From Cyanocohniella sp. LLY (GTDB lineage: Bacteria; Cyanobacteriota; Cyanobacteriia; Cyanobacteriales; Nostocaceae), in the NCBI GenBank assembly GCA_022241785.1, contig JAKOMP010000032.1, positions 676 through 55,851 of the forward strand: DNA of 55,176 bases. The letters run 5' to 3'. A program made the position numbers and the translations under genes. Below are positions 34,273 through 44,338 of the stretch, piece after piece (the first letter of the stretch is position 1; every line of letters starts with the position of its first letter). The notes under the pieces were generated by a model. That model was given only the letters and a program-made list of their open reading frames with translations. It did not search any database and was not told the DNA's origin.

Positions 34273-35370
34273 TTAGTTAGTAGTAGAACTAGCTAACTCT
34301 GCCAGACGTTCTTGCTGGTCTTGAGAGATACAAGATTGAATAACCGTTTCTAAATCACCTTCTAAGACAGGGTTAAGAGAATAATTCTGTCCTAGACGGT
34401 GGTCGGTCACGCGATTATCTTTATAATTGTAGGTGCGAATTTTTTCCGATCGCGACCCTGTACCAACTTGCGATCGCCTCATGGAAGTTACAGCGTCTTG
34501 TTGTTCACTTAACTTCATTTCGTACAGTTTAGCCCGGAGGATTTGCATCGCCCGTTCTTTGTTTTGCAACTGGCTACGTTCTTCTGTACAAAAAATGCGG
34601 ATACCTGTGGGTTTGTGGAACAAGTCAGCAGCCGTTTCCACTTTGTTGACGTTTTGTCCACCAGCACCACCAGAACGCGCTGTACTCATTTCAATATCTT
34701 TGGGATCAATGTGAATTTCCACATCATCCACTTCGGGCATAATCGCTACTGTGGCTGTAGAAGTGTGAACCCTTCCCCCAGCTTCAGTTGCAGGTACACG
34801 CTGCACGCGATGCACTCCCGCTTCAAACTTTAGCTGACTATAAACGCTATCACCTTGAATTTCGAGGATTACTTCTTTAAAGCCGCCCATTTCACCTAGT
34901 GACTCGCTCACTAGTTTTACTTTCCAATTCTGGAGTTCGGCATAGCGGGAGTACATCCGTAGTAAATCTCCAGCCCAAATACTCGCTTCATCACCACCAG
35001 TACCGGCACGAATTTCCAACATGATGTTTTTATCATCATTGGGGTCGCGGGGTAAGAGTAAAACCTTCAAACGAGCTTCTAGGTATTCTAATTTTTCTTC
35101 TAATTCTTTTACTTCCAAAGCTGCCATTTCTTGAAACTCTGGGTCACTGTTAGACTCTTTGAGTACCTGACGCGCTCCTGTCAATTCTTCGGTAGCAGTT
35201 TTCCAGGTTTCGTAGGTATTTACTACCTCTTCCAAAGATGAACGCGACTTGGCGATTTTTTGATACTCATCAGGATTGCTAGCAGTATCAGGATCAGCCA
35301 GCCGACGGGTTAGTTCATTAAAGGTTTGTTCAACCGATTTCAGTTTATCTAGTAAGTATGATTCAGCCAT
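34273..35370 (-). CDS. prfA: Peptide chain release factor 1
   Basis: RF1 reads UAA and UAG and triggers hydrolysis of the finished protein. The stop-codon tripeptide PAT is at 193-195 in [13 protein letters not shown], and the catalytic GGQ at 237-239 in [13 protein letters not shown]. The N-terminal helical domain and the C-terminal [18 protein letters not shown] are present, length 365. It is the last gene of the translation block; rpmE lies ~100 bases upstream. Confidence 0.96.
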   Translation of the reverse strand: MAESYLLDKLKSVEQTFNELTRRLADPDTASNPDEYQKIAKSRSSLEEVVNTYETWKTATEELTGARQVLKESNSDPEFQEMAALEVKELEEKLEYLEARLKVLLLPRDPNDDKNIMLEIRAGTGGDEASIWAGDLLRMYSRYAELQNWKVKLVSESLGEMGGFKEVILEIQGDSVYSQLKFEAGVHRVQRVPATEAGGRVHTSTATVAIMPEVDDVEIHIDPKDIEMSTARSGGAGGQNVNKVETAADLFHKPTGIRIFCTEERSQLQNKERAMQILRAKLYEMKLSEQQDAVTSMRRSQVGTGSRSEKIRTYNYKDNRVTDHRLGQNYSLNPVLEGDLETVIQSCISQDQQERLAELASSTTN

Positions 35371-35469
35371 GACGAATGCGATCGCTCCTTAAAATAACAA
35401 ATTGGCTCGCCAAAAAATGACAATCGACCCAGCAGTTGCAGGGTCGTCGTTAACAGCAGAGCCAAGCCG

Positions 35470-35712
35470 CTACTTATTTTCTTGGGTTTCGTCTGTAGCT
35501 TGAGTGCTGCTCATACCGTATTTACGTAAGAAGCGTTCAACTCGACCTTCAGTGTCAATCAGCTTCTGAGTACCAGTATAAAAGGGATGATTCCCAGACC
35601 ATACGTCTACGTGTAATTCCGGCTTGGTAGAGCCAACAGTCATAACAACTTGACCGTTACAGTAAACTTTAGCGTCTGGATACCACTGGGGATGAATATC
35701 AGATTTAGCCAT
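35470..35712 (-). CDS. rpmE: Ribosomal protein bL31 (zinc-free form)
   Basis: An 80-residue bL31 of the large subunit: SDIHPQWYPDAKVYCNGQVVM, then GSTKPELHVDVWSGNHPFYTG. The zinc-binding form has four cysteines around these segments; here only one Cys remains and the second pair is W-S-G-N, so it should not bind zinc. A spacer with heptamer repeats separates it from rpsI. Confidence 0.93.
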   Translation of the reverse strand: MAKSDIHPQWYPDAKVYCNGQVVMTVGSTKPELHVDVWSGNHPFYTGTQKLIDTEGRVERFLRKYGMSSTQATDETQENK

Positions 35713-35756
35713 GTTTTTTGTCGTGAATCTATATCAATTATAACTTTCAGGTGTGA

Positions 35757-35787
35757 AGAGGGACTAGGGACTGGGGACTAGGGAAGA
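35757..35787. repeat. Heptamer repeats between rpsI and rpmE
   Basis: GGGACTA-GGGACTG-GGGACTA-GGGAAGA on the plus strand, about 45 bases upstream of the rpmE start codon. Confidence 0.7.
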
Positions 35788-35829
35788 ATTTTCTCCATAC
35801 CCCATACCCAATATTCCCATGACCAATTT

Positions 35830-36246
35830 TTAACGCTTGGAGTACTGAGGAGCTTTCCGGGCTTTGTGCAAACCATATTTTTTCCGTTCTTTGGCACGAG
35901 GATCGCGAGTTAGGTAGCCCTCGATTTTCAAAGGTGGACGGTTTTCTGGGTCTAGTTGACACAATGCGCGAGCCACTCCCAAACGAATAGAATCAGCTTG
36001 TCCGGTTAAGCCGCCGCCTTCAGCTTTGACTAAAATGTCGTATTCGTTTTCCAATCCTAGAGTTTCTAGAGGATTTCTAATGACTCCTAGGTAGTTGGCG
36101 TTGAATTGAAAGTACAATTCTCCATCCTTACCGTTGACAGTCAACTTACCTTCACCGGGAACCAATCTGACCCGTGCTACGGCGGATTTACGGCGGCCTG
36201 TACCCCAGTACACGGCGCGACCGCTATTTGCTTCTGCTACTACCAT
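35830..36246 (-). CDS. rpsI: Ribosomal protein uS9
   Basis: Small-subunit protein whose C-terminal tail reaches the P-site tRNA. Family segments: [22 protein letters not shown]-type strand [30 protein letters not shown] and the basic tail [20 protein letters not shown] ending in Lys-Arg. 138 residues. The start overlaps the rplM stop by one base. Confidence 0.95.
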   Translation of the reverse strand: MVVAEANSGRAVYWGTGRRKSAVARVRLVPGEGKLTVNGKDGELYFQFNANYLGVIRNPLETLGLENEYDILVKAEGGGLTGQADSIRLGVARALCQLDPENRPPLKIEGYLTRDPRAKERKKYGLHKARKAPQYSKR

Positions 36247-36701
36247 TAATTTTCTGCTCCAGGAATTGTATTAATGTTGAGTTCTTTGGGTTTTTGTGCG
36301 TCGTGGGGATGTGTAGGCCCAGCGTAGACTTTTAATTTGGTGAACAACTGCTTACCGAGGCTATTTTTCGGTAGCATTCCTTTGACGGCGTGTTCTAATA
36401 TCCTTTCTGGTAGGCGTTGTTGCAGTTTGGCAAAAGTTTCTGTTTTCATCCCGCCAGGACGGCCGGAATGGCGACGGTAAAGTTTTTGACTGCGTTTTTT
36501 GCCTGTTACTGCTACTTTTTCAGCATTGACAACGATAACAAAGTCACCTGTATCCATGTGAGGAGTATATTCGGCTTTCTTTTTGCCTCTGAGAATCATG
36601 GCGATTTCAGTTGCGAGGCGGCCGAGGCGTTTATCTGTGGCATCTACTACGTACCACTCACGCTCAAGGGATGCTTGAGGAGGAAGGTATGTTTTACTCA
36701 T
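36246..36701 (-). CDS. rplM: Ribosomal protein uL13
   Basis: Early-assembling large-subunit protein, 151 residues. Diagnostic [19 protein letters not shown], the [23 protein letters not shown] region and [19 protein letters not shown] are present. Its start overlaps the truA stop (ATGA) and its stop overlaps the rpsI start, so truA-rplM-rpsI are translationally coupled. Confidence 0.96.
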   Translation of the reverse strand: MSKTYLPPQASLEREWYVVDATDKRLGRLATEIAMILRGKKKAEYTPHMDTGDFVIVVNAEKVAVTGKKRSQKLYRRHSGRPGGMKTETFAKLQQRLPERILEHAVKGMLPKNSLGKQLFTKLKVYAGPTHPHDAQKPKELNINTIPGAEN

Positions 36702-37600
36702 TGGGGTTTTATTTTACTTGCTGGTGTGGAAATGAGATCAACGGTATCTAGTTGGGGGTATTCCCTGGGAATAATCGGCGGAAAAACCAACTTTGGCAGG
36801 GTTTCATACCAAATCTCTAGGGGAAAGGGAAAGTCTGGATAGCCAACTCTTAATAAACACAAGCCCTGGGGAGGGGCGGCGTGTTTGACTTCTTCCCGAC
36901 GTTGTTCTTTCCAGAGTTCGGTGAAGCTGGCAAGTGAACGCTGGCCCGAGCCTACTTGTACTAGCATTCCTACTAACAGCCGTACCATGCCATATAAAAA
37001 TCCATTTGCCTGAATTTCAATATGAAGAAACGGCCCACTGCGATGACATTCTGCTGCTTGCACCTCTACCCAAGAATGCGATCGCTTTGACCCTGCACGG
37101 TGAAATGCAGCCAAATGATGCCTCCCCATCAGGGGTGTTAGGGCAGCTTGGATTAAGCATTCATCCAGGGGTGCATAATAATAATGCCAACTAAAGGGTC
37201 TAACGAACAAGTTCGGTCGATCTTCAGTGTATATGGTGTAGCGATACCGTCGATAAGCTGCACTAAAACGTGCGTGCCAGTGGTGATCGACATTAGCCGA
37301 AGCCTTTATTAGTATATCTTCAGGCAGATAGCTGTTAAGGATTGCTGCCCACTTGTGAGGTGGTATCAAACCTGTGGCTTCAAAATGGGCTACTTGAGCA
37401 GCAGCATGGACTCCAGAATCGGTGCGACCGGCACCATGTAAAGTCACATGATAACCAAGCACCGTGGCGATGGCTGTTTCTATTTCTTCTTGAACTGTAC
37501 GATGTTGCTTTTGCCGTTGCCAGCCATGAAAATGAGTGCCCAAGTATTGAATTACTAGGGCTACTCGATGGGTTTGGGTCGGCTGGTGGCTTTCTAACAT
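36698..37600 (-). CDS. truA: tRNA pseudouridine(38-40) synthase
   Basis: TruA makes pseudouridine at positions 38-40 of tRNA anticodon stems. The catalytic Asp61 is in [11 protein letters not shown] at 56-66; other family segments are [34 protein letters not shown] and [19 protein letters not shown]. Length 300 is somewhat over the usual ~250-270, with a C-terminal extension after the RVGYPDFPF region. Located between rplQ and rplM, as in many cyanobacteria. Confidence 0.94.
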   Translation of the reverse strand: MLESHQPTQTHRVALVIQYLGTHFHGWQRQKQHRTVQEEIETAIATVLGYHVTLHGAGRTDSGVHAAAQVAHFEATGLIPPHKWAAILNSYLPEDILIKASANVDHHWHARFSAAYRRYRYTIYTEDRPNLFVRPFSWHYYYAPLDECLIQAALTPLMGRHHLAAFHRAGSKRSHSWVEVQAAECHRSGPFLHIEIQANGFLYGMVRLLVGMLVQVGSGQRSLASFTELWKEQRREEVKHAAPPQGLCLLRVGYPDFPFPLEIWYETLPKLVFPPIIPREYPQLDTVDLISTPASKIKPQ

Positions 37601-37608
37601 ACAACTCG

Positions 37609-37664
37609 ATTTTAGATTTCCAATTTCAGATTTAATCCAAAATTTAAAATCCCAAATCTAAAAT
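37609..37664. repeat. Inverted repeat ATTTTAGATTT / AAATCTAAAAT in the rplQ-truA spacer
   Basis: Perfect 11-base arms, with further AAATCCCAAA-like sequence inside the loop. Related inverted repeats occur at 45973-46004 and 49348-49390. Confidence 0.6.
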
Positions 37665-37669
37665 TATGA

Positions 37670-38020
37670 CTATACCAGTTCAATTATGGCCATTTCCGCA
37701 TTATCTCCCCGACGAGGGACGGTATGTAGAATGCGGGTATAACCACCTTGGCGATTACCATATCGGTTGGGTGCTTGCTCAAATAAAGCATGAACCAGTT
37801 GCTTGTCGTAGATATAGCCTAAAGCTTGCCGACGTGCTGATAAGGAGCCATTTTTGGCTAAAGTGATCATTTTATCCACTTCACTCCGCACTACTTTAGC
37901 TCTGATTAAAGTAGTAGTAATCCGTCCATGACGGATCACTTCGGTGGTGAGCGCGCGTAACAGGGCACGGCGCTGGTCAGCTGGTTTACTGAGTTTTTTT
38001 ACTCGACAACGGTGACGCAT
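37670..38020 (-). CDS. rplQ: Ribosomal protein bL17
   Basis: Located at the exit of the large-subunit peptide tunnel. 116 residues beginning [20 protein letters not shown], then [23 protein letters not shown] and [20 protein letters not shown]. Follows rpoA by ~30 bases as in most bacteria. Confidence 0.96.
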   Translation of the reverse strand: MRHRCRVKKLSKPADQRRALLRALTTEVIRHGRITTTLIRAKVVRSEVDKMITLAKNGSLSARRQALGYIYDKQLVHALFEQAPNRYGNRQGGYTRILHTVPRRGDNAEMAIIELV

Positions 38021-38052
38021 AATAATGCACTATGAATTTAGTAAAAATTGGC

Positions 38053-39000
38053 CTATGGGTGTTTAGAGCCTCTTTCTTGGGGCAAAGTAATACCTAAGCG
38101 GCGCTGTAAAGCTTCAACTACCTCTTCTGCTGACTTTTGACCAAAGTTTTTAATTTCTAACAAGTCTTCTTGGGTAAAATCCAACAAGTCAGCTACAGAG
38201 TTAACTTGTGCGCGTTTGAGACAGTTGTAAGCCCGCACAGAAAGTTGCAACTCTTCAATGGGAATTTGGGCAGTGGGGTCGTCTGGGATATCAGCACCGG
38301 TGTCTGTTGGTTCCAGTGAGATATCTTTTAACGGATTAAATAGCTCTACTAGAATACCAGCGGCTGAAGATAGTGCTTCTTGGGGGGAGATACTACCATT
38401 TGTCCAAACTTCTAACAGTAGTCTGTCTTTGGTAATTGAGCCATCTCCACGGGCTTCTTCGACACTATAATTAACTTTTCGCACTGGCATAAACACGGAG
38501 TCGATTTGCAGGAAGTCTAAAGAAGTAGCTTCCTCACGTCCCCGCTCTACGGTGCGATAGCCTTTGCCTTTCTCAATCCGAAATTCCATTTCCAGCTTAC
38601 CTCCCTCGGCGAGGGTGGCTACATACTGGGTGGGATCTATTACTTCGACTTCACTGGGTAAATCAAAGTGTGCCACGGTGACCGTTGCTGGCCCATTCAC
38701 AAGTAATCTGCCAATCTGGGCTTGAGAAGAATAGCTTCTGAGGATGACTTCCTTCATTTTCATGAGGATTTCTAGCACATCTTCTCGCACGCCGGGAACT
38801 GTAGCGAACTCGTGTGAGACGCCGGCAATTCTGACTGCTGTAACTGCTGTTCCTTCTAGATTCGACAGTAAAACCCGCCGCAGCGCGTTGCCCACTGTTG
38901 TTCCTTGACCACGCTCTAGAGGTTCGAGAACAAATTTACTGTAATGGCTCCGACTTTCCTCAGTATTAGACTCTACACATTCAATTTGAAACTGCGCCAC
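38053..39000 (-). CDS. rpoA: RNA polymerase alpha subunit
   Basis: The alpha subunit dimerises to nucleate RNA polymerase; its C-terminal domain binds upstream promoter elements and activators. N-terminal domain: FVLEPLERGQGTTVGNALRRVLL and GVREDVLEILMKMKEV. C-terminal domain: IPIEELQLSVRAYNCLKRA and TQEDLLEIKNFGQKSAEEVVEAL. 315 residues. It has an unusually strong ribosome site (GGGAGG, 7 bases before ATG) and a long upstream leader. Confidence 0.96.
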   Translation of the reverse strand: MAQFQIECVESNTEESRSHYSKFVLEPLERGQGTTVGNALRRVLLSNLEGTAVTAVRIAGVSHEFATVPGVREDVLEILMKMKEVILRSYSSQAQIGRLLVNGPATVTVAHFDLPSEVEVIDPTQYVATLAEGGKLEMEFRIEKGKGYRTVERGREEATSLDFLQIDSVFMPVRKVNYSVEEARGDGSITKDRLLLEVWTNGSISPQEALSSAAGILVELFNPLKDISLEPTDTGADIPDDPTAQIPIEELQLSVRAYNCLKRAQVNSVADLLDFTQEDLLEIKNFGQKSAEEVVEALQRRLGITLPQERGSKHP

Positions 39001-39007
39001 GGATTAG

Positions 39008-39013
39008 CCTCCC
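39008..39013 (-). promoter_or_regulatory. Strong ribosome-binding site of rpoA
   Basis: GGGAGG on the minus strand, 7 bases from the ATG at 39000. It confirms the rpoA start and is stronger than the sites of most genes here. Confidence 0.8.
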
Positions 39014-39207
39014 TTTTTTAAGGTGCTGCTAGCAGGCAAATCAATTGCCTCCCGAATTTACTTTTGTTTTCCTAGGTTTCTCTAGGTAGATTAAACTGCC
39101 AGGATTTAATGGCAGGATGGTTTGATATCGCTATTTAGGAGCAAATATCATTTATTTAATTTGGGTTGTCTGAAGTTTACCAGCCCTCCCGACAGGAAGA
39201 GCTGACT

Positions 39208-39223
39208 GGCTTCTAGTCGCTCA
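39208..39223 (-). promoter_or_regulatory. Hairpin motif TGAGCGACTAGAAGCC shared with the rplC leader
   Basis: 14 of 16 bases match the motif at 52328-52343, with matching GATA(A)CT just before it. In both places it lies in the leader of a ribosomal/RNA polymerase operon and can form a hairpin. Confidence 0.5.
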
Positions 39224-39268
39224 AGTTATCAGAAACAGTTTGGAGACCAAACACTTAATAGGTTGCAT

Positions 39269-39664
39269 CTAGACTCGGCGGCGCTTGGGTGGACGGCAAC
39301 CATTGTGAGGAATCGGGGTAATATCCCGAATCAGTGTAATTTCCAGTCCGGCTCCTTGGAGGGCGCGAATAGCGGTTTCTCTACCTGCACCAGGGCCACT
39401 TACCATGACCTCAATTTGGCGCATTCCTTGATCCATGGCCCGACGGGCTGCACTTTCAGCAGCGGTTTGTGCAGCAAAGGGAGTTCCCTTTTTGGCTCCT
39501 TTAAAACCGCTAGAACCTGCACTAGCCCAGGAAATCACATCACCATTTTGATCGGTAATAGTGACAATGCTATTGTTGAAAGTAGACTGGATGTAGGCCA
39601 TTCCGTTGGGGACGTTCCGCTTCTGCTTTTTGCTCCCGCCTTTTTTAGTTGGTTGTCTCGCCAT
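39269..39664 (-). CDS. rpsK: Ribosomal protein uS11
   Basis: Platform protein of the small subunit, 131 residues. [48 protein letters not shown] and the ending [18 protein letters not shown] are diagnostic. It follows rpsM by ~54 bases. Confidence 0.96.
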   Translation of the reverse strand: MARQPTKKGGSKKQKRNVPNGMAYIQSTFNNSIVTITDQNGDVISWASAGSSGFKGAKKGTPFAAQTAAESAARRAMDQGMRQIEVMVSGPGAGRETAIRALQGAGLEITLIRDITPIPHNGCRPPKRRRV

Positions 39665-39718
39665 ATTTGTTTAGTGAATTTAAGGTTAAACTTGCCTGCC
39701 AGAGCAAGCATTGAAAGT

Positions 39719-40099
39719 TTATTTGCCTGGAGCTTTCTTCTTACCAGCCACTGTCTGCCTTCTACCACGACGGGTTCTAGCATTAGTACGGGTTCTTTGA
39801 CCTCTGACTGGTAAGCCCATGCGGTGACGACGACCTCGGTAGCAACCAATGTCAACCAAGCGTTTGATGTTCATGGCTTCTAAGCGCCGTAAATCACCTT
39901 CCACTTGGTAGTTGCTTTCTATTTCGCCGCGCAGCGCTGCTACGTCAGCATCACTTAAATCTTTAACGCGGGTATCTGGGTTGACACCTGTAGCTGCTAA
40001 AATTTCCAGCGACCTTGTTAACCCAATTCCGTAAATATAAGTCAGACCAATTTCTACACGCTTATCGCGTGGAAGGTCTACTCCGGAAATACGTGCCAC
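39719..40099 (-). CDS. rpsM: Ribosomal protein uS13
   Basis: Small-subunit head protein touching uL5 and t[24 protein letters not shown], a helix-two-turn-helix with [17 protein letters not shown], and the basic [18 protein letters not shown] are present. 126 residues. Confidence 0.96.
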   Translation of the reverse strand: MARISGVDLPRDKRVEIGLTYIYGIGLTRSLEILAATGVNPDTRVKDLSDADVAALRGEIESNYQVEGDLRRLEAMNIKRLVDIGCYRGRRHRMGLPVRGQRTRTNARTRRGRRQTVAGKKKAPGK

Positions 40100-40216
40100 A
40101 ATGAATTTCTCCCTATTGTTATCGCAGTTGCTGTTAGAAAAGTGTGATTAATCGCCTTGGTAGCGTTTGATGGTAATCACTCTGTGTTGCACCTCACTCT
40201 CAAATGTGCCAGAGTG

Positions 40217-40330
40217 CTATCCTTGACGTTGTTTGTGTTTGGGATTGACGCAAATCACCATCACGCGACCGCGACGGCGGATCACGTTACACTTTTCACA
40301 AATTTTTTTGACTGAGGCTCGGACTTTCAT
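40217..40330 (-). CDS. rpmJ: Ribosomal protein bL36
   Basis: A 37-residue protein from ATG 40330 to TAG 40217. The sequence starts [20 protein letters not shown] and ends [10 protein letters not shown]. Cys11, Cys14, Cys27 and His32 form the zinc ribbon. It lies between infA and rpsM, its usual site. It is easily missed because of its size. Confidence 0.97.
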   Translation of the reverse strand: MKVRASVKKICEKCNVIRRRGRVMVICVNPKHKQRQG

Positions 40331-40446
40331 GCCTTTTCTAATTGACTCCAAATAGTAAATTATAGCATTTTTAGGGAAAATAATTCAGTTAACTAATTGG
40401 GTAGACCCCAAAAAAAAGGTTTTATGGTAATATTCTCTACATATGA

Positions 40447-40671
40447 CTATTTCTTCCGCAGTCTATAAGTAATTCTGCCTTTTGTCAGGTCGTAAGGAGT
40501 CAACTCTACCTTGACGCGATCGCCAGGTAAAATCTTGATGTAATTACGGCGAATCTTACCAGAAATGTGTGCTAAGACATTGAATCCATTGTCCAAGTCA
40601 ACGCGAAACATCGCATTGGGCAAGGACTCTGTAACAGTGCCTTCCATTTCAATCAAATCTTGCTTAGACAA
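40447..40671 (-). CDS. infA: Translation initiation factor IF-1
   Basis: A 74-residue OB-fold protein that blocks the A site during initiation. [42 protein letters not shown] and [19 protein letters not shown] are fully typical. It is separated from adk by a 230-base gap and is probably the first gene of a new transcript (infA-rpmJ-rpsM-rpsK). Confidence 0.97.
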
Positions 40672-40820
40672 TTTGTTTTTTCCTCAACTCAACAATCTCC
40701 TATTTAGTCAGTTGCAGCACTTCATCTGCAAAAAAACACAAATTAAGAAATATATCAACAGTTTATTAATATATCTTAGCTAAAATTGACTTGCATTTTG
40801 CTATGAGGGAGAGTAGTGAA

Positions 40821-40844
40821 TCAGCACGGTCTTGCCGTGACTGA
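40821..40844. repeat. Hairpin TCAG-CACGG-tcttg-CCGTG-a-CTGA in the adk-infA gap
   Basis: Nine paired bases with one bulge. Together with the hairpin at 40861-40891 it structures the region between adk and infA. No T tract follows. Confidence 0.5.
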
Positions 40845-40860
40845 GGCATTACCCTGGAGG

Positions 40861-40891
40861 GGGAGTAGTAAGTAGTAAATTGTCTACTCCC
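40861..40891. repeat. Hairpin GGGAGTAG / CTACTCCC just after adk
   Basis: Eight-base perfect arms, loop of 15 bases, 11 bases past the adk stop on the minus strand. It is a candidate 3' end structure of the rplC-adk transcript. Confidence 0.5.
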
Positions 40892-40901
40892 ATTGCTCTA
40901 C

Positions 40902-41462
40902 CTAGTCAGCTATGATTTTTTGCAGTTCATCAGTGACTTCTTCTGGGGATTGATCACCGTTAATCGTCAAAAGTTTTTGGCGATCGCCGTAATAATCAAT
41001 TAAAGGTGCAGTGTCAGCCCGGTAAACTTCTAGACGATGACGAATTACCTCTTCGGTATCATCTTTTCGTCCTCTAGCTAGTAAACGTGCTACGACAACA
41101 TCGTCTGGAGCATCCAAGTTAACTACCCTTTCGTCACTCTGATGAAGTTCTGCCAGCAATTTTTCTAAAAAAGCGGCTTGAGTTACTTTACGGGGAAAAC
41201 CATCAAGAATCCAGCCAGATTTAACATCTGGTTGATGCAAACGCTCCTGCACTAAGTCCTGAACTAACTGGTCGGGGACTAAATCGCCGCTATTTACATA
41301 ACTTTGAGCTTTAATTCCCAAAGGAGTTTGCTCTTGCATCGCTTTTCTTAATATTTCCCCTGTAGAAATATGGGGAATATTTAAATGTGCAGCTAAGGTT
41401 TGAGCTTGAGTTCCTTTACCAGCTCCAGGTGGTCCCAAGAAGATTAATCGCGTCACTGTCAC
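40902..41462 (-). CDS. adk: Adenylate kinase
   Basis: Catalyses ATP + AMP to 2 ADP. P-loop [10 protein letters not shown] at ~10-19, AMP-site [20 protein letters not shown] and the LID region [16 protein letters not shown]. At 186 residues it is the short form without the zinc-holding LID insertion found in ~215-residue enzymes. Its start overlaps the secY stop. Confidence 0.96.
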   Translation of the reverse strand: MTVTRLIFLGPPGAGKGTQAQTLAAHLNIPHISTGEILRKAMQEQTPLGIKAQSYVNSGDLVPDQLVQDLVQERLHQPDVKSGWILDGFPRKVTQAAFLEKLLAELHQSDERVVNLDAPDDVVVARLLARGRKDDTEEVIRHRLEVYRADTAPLIDYYGDRQKLLTINGDQSPEEVTDELQKIIAD

Positions 41463-42775
41463 TATTGTTTCACCATTCCTTCATAGCGCTGAGAGATAAC
41501 GTAAGTTTGGACTTGTTTTGCTGTGTCGATAGCCACACCTACTAAAATTAGTAAAGAAGTAGCACCCAAGCCTCTAAATGTTGGTACACCTAAAGCACTT
41601 TCAACGGCAGTGGGGATAATAGCCACAAAGCCCAAAAAGATCGCGCCCAAAAACGTTAGTCGATTAATGACGCGCTCTAGATACTCGCTTGTCGCCTTAC
41701 CTGGACGAATCCCCGGAATGCTAGATCCCATTTTCTTCAGGTTCTGCGCCACATCCACTGGATTGACAATCAATGAAGAATAGAAGTAACTAAAGAAAAT
41801 GATGGAAACTAAGTAGACAAGAGCATAAACCCAAGCCCCAGATCCTCCAGGACTAAGATAAGTGTTGACTATATTTGCTATTTCCGGATTGCGGGTGAAG
41901 TTAGCGATTAACAATGGCAGACTCAGAATGGCCGCTGCAAAAATAATCGGCATGACACCACCGGAATTGAGCCGCAGGGGTAAATAACTGCGTTGCTCTG
42001 CCAATACTCGACGACCTACTTGGCGACGCGCGGAAATAATCGGGATACGACGGATTCCTTCTTGAACAAAAACAATACCTACAATTGTTGCCAAGAAGAC
42101 CAAGACTAAGACAATCACGCGGCCAACGATTTCTCTGCCACCCACTTGTACCAAGTCAATGGTGTCGCCCAAGGCTTTTGGTAATGAAGCGACAATGTTG
42201 ACAAAAATCAGTAAGGATGCTCCATTGCCGATACCCCGCTCTGTAATTAGTTCTGATGCCCACATGACAAACATGGAACCAGCAGTCAGAGCGATCGCTG
42301 TTTCAGCTACAAATATTAAACCTGGATTTAAAGCAAATTGTTGTAGGAAAAATGCCGAGAAAGCCACACTTTGAATAGTTGCCCAAACCACAGTTACGTA
42401 GCGGGTAATTTGCGAAATTTTCCGCCTTCCCGCTTCGCCTTCATTTTTTTGTAAATTTTCTAAAGATGGAATTGCCGCAGTTAGCAATTGGATAATAATG
42501 GACGCATTAATAAAGGGCAAAATCCCTAAAGCAAAAATTCCCAAAGTGGAAAGTCCGCGCCCAGAGAATATATCCAACAAACCGAAGACGGCATTATTAC
42601 CCGATATTGCTTCGGCAAACCTTGCTCTATCAAGTCCTGGTACGGGCAAAAAGATGCCTAGGCGAACCAAAATTAAAATACCGACGGTGACAAGCAGCCT
42701 ACCTCTCAGTCCGGCTGCTTGTGCCATCTGCATAAAAGTTTCTTGAGCCGTTGGGGCTTTTTCTCGACTGATCAT
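41462..42775 (-). CDS. secY: Protein translocase channel SecY
   Basis: Main channel of the Sec pathway; in cyanobacteria it serves the inner and thylakoid membranes. Ten membrane helices. [15 protein letters not shown], the plug region and the helix with [26 protein letters not shown], the conserved [14 protein letters not shown], and the SecA-binding cytoplasmic loops [13 protein letters not shown] and [16 protein letters not shown]. 437 residues. Confidence 0.97.
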   Translation of the reverse strand: MISREKAPTAQETFMQMAQAAGLRGRLLVTVGILILVRLGIFLPVPGLDRARFAEAISGNNAVFGLLDIFSGRGLSTLGIFALGILPFINASIIIQLLTAAIPSLENLQKNEGEAGRRKISQITRYVTVVWATIQSVAFSAFFLQQFALNPGLIFVAETAIALTAGSMFVMWASELITERGIGNGASLLIFVNIVASLPKALGDTIDLVQVGGREIVGRVIVLVLVFLATIVGIVFVQEGIRRIPIISARRQVGRRVLAEQRSYLPLRLNSGGVMPIIFAAAILSLPLLIANFTRNPEIANIVNTYLSPGGSGAWVYALVYLVSIIFFSYFYSSLIVNPVDVAQNLKKMGSSIPGIRPGKATSEYLERVINRLTFLGAIFLGFVAIIPTAVESALGVPTFRGLGATSLLILVGVAIDTAKQVQTYVISQRYEGMVKQ

Positions 42776-42837
42776 AGAATGCTACCTTTACTGTGAACCA
42801 GGCATTGGCAGCTAGTTTGCAAAGTGCACTTTTGTTC

Positions 42838-43284
42838 TCACTCTAAGACTTCGCAACTGCCACCAGCTGCCTCAATTTTACTCCTAGCTTGTCCTGTGAA
42901 AGCTGCCGCTTGTACCTTGAGCGATACATTCAATTCTCCGTTGCCCAAAATTTTCAATGGGCCCTTAGAAGCAGTAAGTATACCTGCCTTTTTCAAGGAA
43001 TCCAAAGTTACTTCTGTATTGGCAGGAAGAGAGGCTAGCTTATCTACATTAATCGTAGTGTAAATTTTCCGATTCACCACCGGAAAGCCCTTAAGCTTAG
43101 GTACACGACGGTACAATGGTTGTTGACCCCCTTCAAAACCCGGTCTAGTACCACTACCAGAACGAGATTTTTGACCTCTCATACCTAAACCAGCGCTAGC
43201 ACCTTGACCAGCAGAGATACCCCTAGCTACACGGCGGCGGCGTTTTTTGGAGCCTTTTTGGGGCTTAACATCGTTGAGTCTCAT
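42838..43284 (-). CDS. rplO: Ribosomal protein uL15
   Basis: Large-subunit protein with the typical glycine- and lysine-rich N-terminus [21 protein letters not shown] and [18 protein letters not shown], then [19 protein letters not shown]. 148 residues. No rpmD (uL30) lies between rpsE and rplO, as is usual for cyanobacteria. Confidence 0.96.
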   Translation of the reverse strand: MRLNDVKPQKGSKKRRRRVARGISAGQGASAGLGMRGQKSRSGSGTRPGFEGGQQPLYRRVPKLKGFPVVNRKIYTTINVDKLASLPANTEVTLDSLKKAGILTASKGPLKILGNGELNVSLKVQAAAFTGQARSKIEAAGGSCEVLE

Positions 43285-43332
43285 GATGTAATTAGTATTT
43301 GTTTACACAAAAGCTCTGATAGGGCGACTCTA

Positions 43333-43857
43333 CTAGATGTAGAGTTTTTCAATGGGAATACCCCGATCTTCAGCTACTTCCGAAAGAGTACGTAGTGTAG
43401 ATAAGGCATTCACTGCGGCTCTAGCGTTGTTAAGTGGGTTATTGGAGCCGAGTTGCTTGGCTAAGATGTTACGCACCCCTGCCAATTCCAACACAGTCCG
43501 CACAGCACCACCGGCAATTACCCCAGTACCAGGAGCAGCTGGGCGCATCATGACCTTAGCACCACCACCGACACCATCAATGGGATGGGGGATGGAGTTG
43601 GATTTGGTCATGGGGATATCAATCAGATGTTTTTTGCCATCGGCTACGCCTTTTTTCACAGCACCAATGACATCTGAGGCTTTGCCTACTCCTACACCAA
43701 CTTGACCGCGTTCATTGCCGACGACGACAATCGCTCGGAAGCTAAGTTTTTTACCTCCCTTGACGACCTTACTCACCCGGCGGATTTGGATGACACGCTC
43801 TTGCCAGTTAGTTTCTTCTTTCTTTGTGCGGTTCGCTTTACGACGACCTGTTGCCAT
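43333..43857 (-). CDS. rpsE: Ribosomal protein uS5
   Basis: Decoding-accuracy protein of the small subunit. [40 protein letters not shown] and [26 protein letters not shown] are typical. The start at 43857 (MATGRRKAN) is preferred over an ATG two codons upstream. 174 residues. Confidence 0.95.
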   Translation of the reverse strand: MATGRRKANRTKKEETNWQERVIQIRRVSKVVKGGKKLSFRAIVVVGNERGQVGVGVGKASDVIGAVKKGVADGKKHLIDIPMTKSNSIPHPIDGVGGGAKVMMRPAAPGTGVIAGGAVRTVLELAGVRNILAKQLGSNNPLNNARAAVNALSTLRTLSEVAEDRGIPIEKLYI

Positions 43858-43881
43858 AATCAAATGCTCTCTATTAGTCAG

Positions 43882-43973
43882 TTGTCTTTTGTCTTTTGTC
43901 TTTTGTCTTTAGCCAATGACTAATGACCAATGATTTACCCTGAGCGTAGCCGAAGGGCTAATGACTAATGACT
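43882..43973. repeat. Two heptamer arrays with an inserted palindrome, rplR-rpsE spacer
   Basis: TTTGTCT repeated about four times (43882-43910), then AATGACT/AATGACC units, interrupted at 43938-43957 by CCCTGAGCGTAGCCGAAGGG, then more AATGACT units up to the rplR stop. The inserted 20-mer is a small palindromic repeat of a type widely dispersed in cyanobacteria. Confidence 0.75.
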
Positions 43974-44336
43974 TTAGAAATCTAAACCAGCTTCGCGTGC
44001 TGCATCAGCTAAGGCTTTGACACGACCATGATATAAGTTACCACCGCGATCAAAAACTACTTTGGTGATTCCTTTCTCTAGCAATCGCACTGCGATCAAC
44101 TTGCCAACATGTGCTGATGCTTCACAGGTAGCACCTGTAGATAAATTAGATTTCAAATCTGGTTCTACTGTTGAGGCTGCTACTAAGGTGCAATGCTGAG
44201 TGTCATCAATTACCTGAGCATAAATATGTTCGTTGGAACGAAATACGGCTAAACGGGGACGTTCTGTAGAACCGATGACTTTACCACGAACGCGTCGATG
44301 GCGACGCTGTTTTGATTCTCTACGAGTAAGTTTCAT
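43974..44336 (-). CDS. rplR: Ribosomal protein uL18
   Basis: Binds 5S r[42 protein letters not shown], and the C-terminal [26 protein letters not shown]. 120 residues, starting 2 bases after the rplF stop. Confidence 0.96.
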   Translation of the reverse strand: MKLTRRESKQRRHRRVRGKVIGSTERPRLAVFRSNEHIYAQVIDDTQHCTLVAASTVEPDLKSNLSTGATCEASAHVGKLIAVRLLEKGITKVVFDRGGNLYHGRVKALADAAREAGLDF

Positions 44337-44338
44337 GT

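Larger units (their letters stand above)
39001..39268 (-). promoter_or_regulatory. Structured leader region between rpsK and rpoA
   Basis: In the RNA sense this 268-base gap holds several possible hairpins: GTTTGG-TCT-CCAAAC just after rpsK, GAGCGACT-N7-AGTC-A-GCTC (39199-39223), CTGCCA-N8-TGGCAG followed by TTTAAT (39096-39115) and CCTAG-N6-CTAGG (39071-39086). It is the place where rpsD stands in many bacteria; no rpsD is present. A separate promoter or a regulatory leader for rpoA is likely. Confidence 0.55.

Noticed and set aside
36417-36842. 141-codon frame antisense to rplM and truA
   Set aside because: Opposite strand of conserved genes, no family and no ribosome site.
36926-37194. 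Plus-strand frame within truA as a separate gene
   Set aside because: It is antisense to conserved TruA sequence and matches nothing.
39001-39268. Missing rpsD gene hidden in the rpsK-rpoA gap
   Set aside because: No frame resembling uS4 fits in 268 bases; in cyanobacteria rpsD lies elsewhere.
39263-39814. 183-codon frame antisense to rpsK and rpsM
   Set aside because: It spans two well-matched ribosomal protein genes on the other strand and resembles no family.
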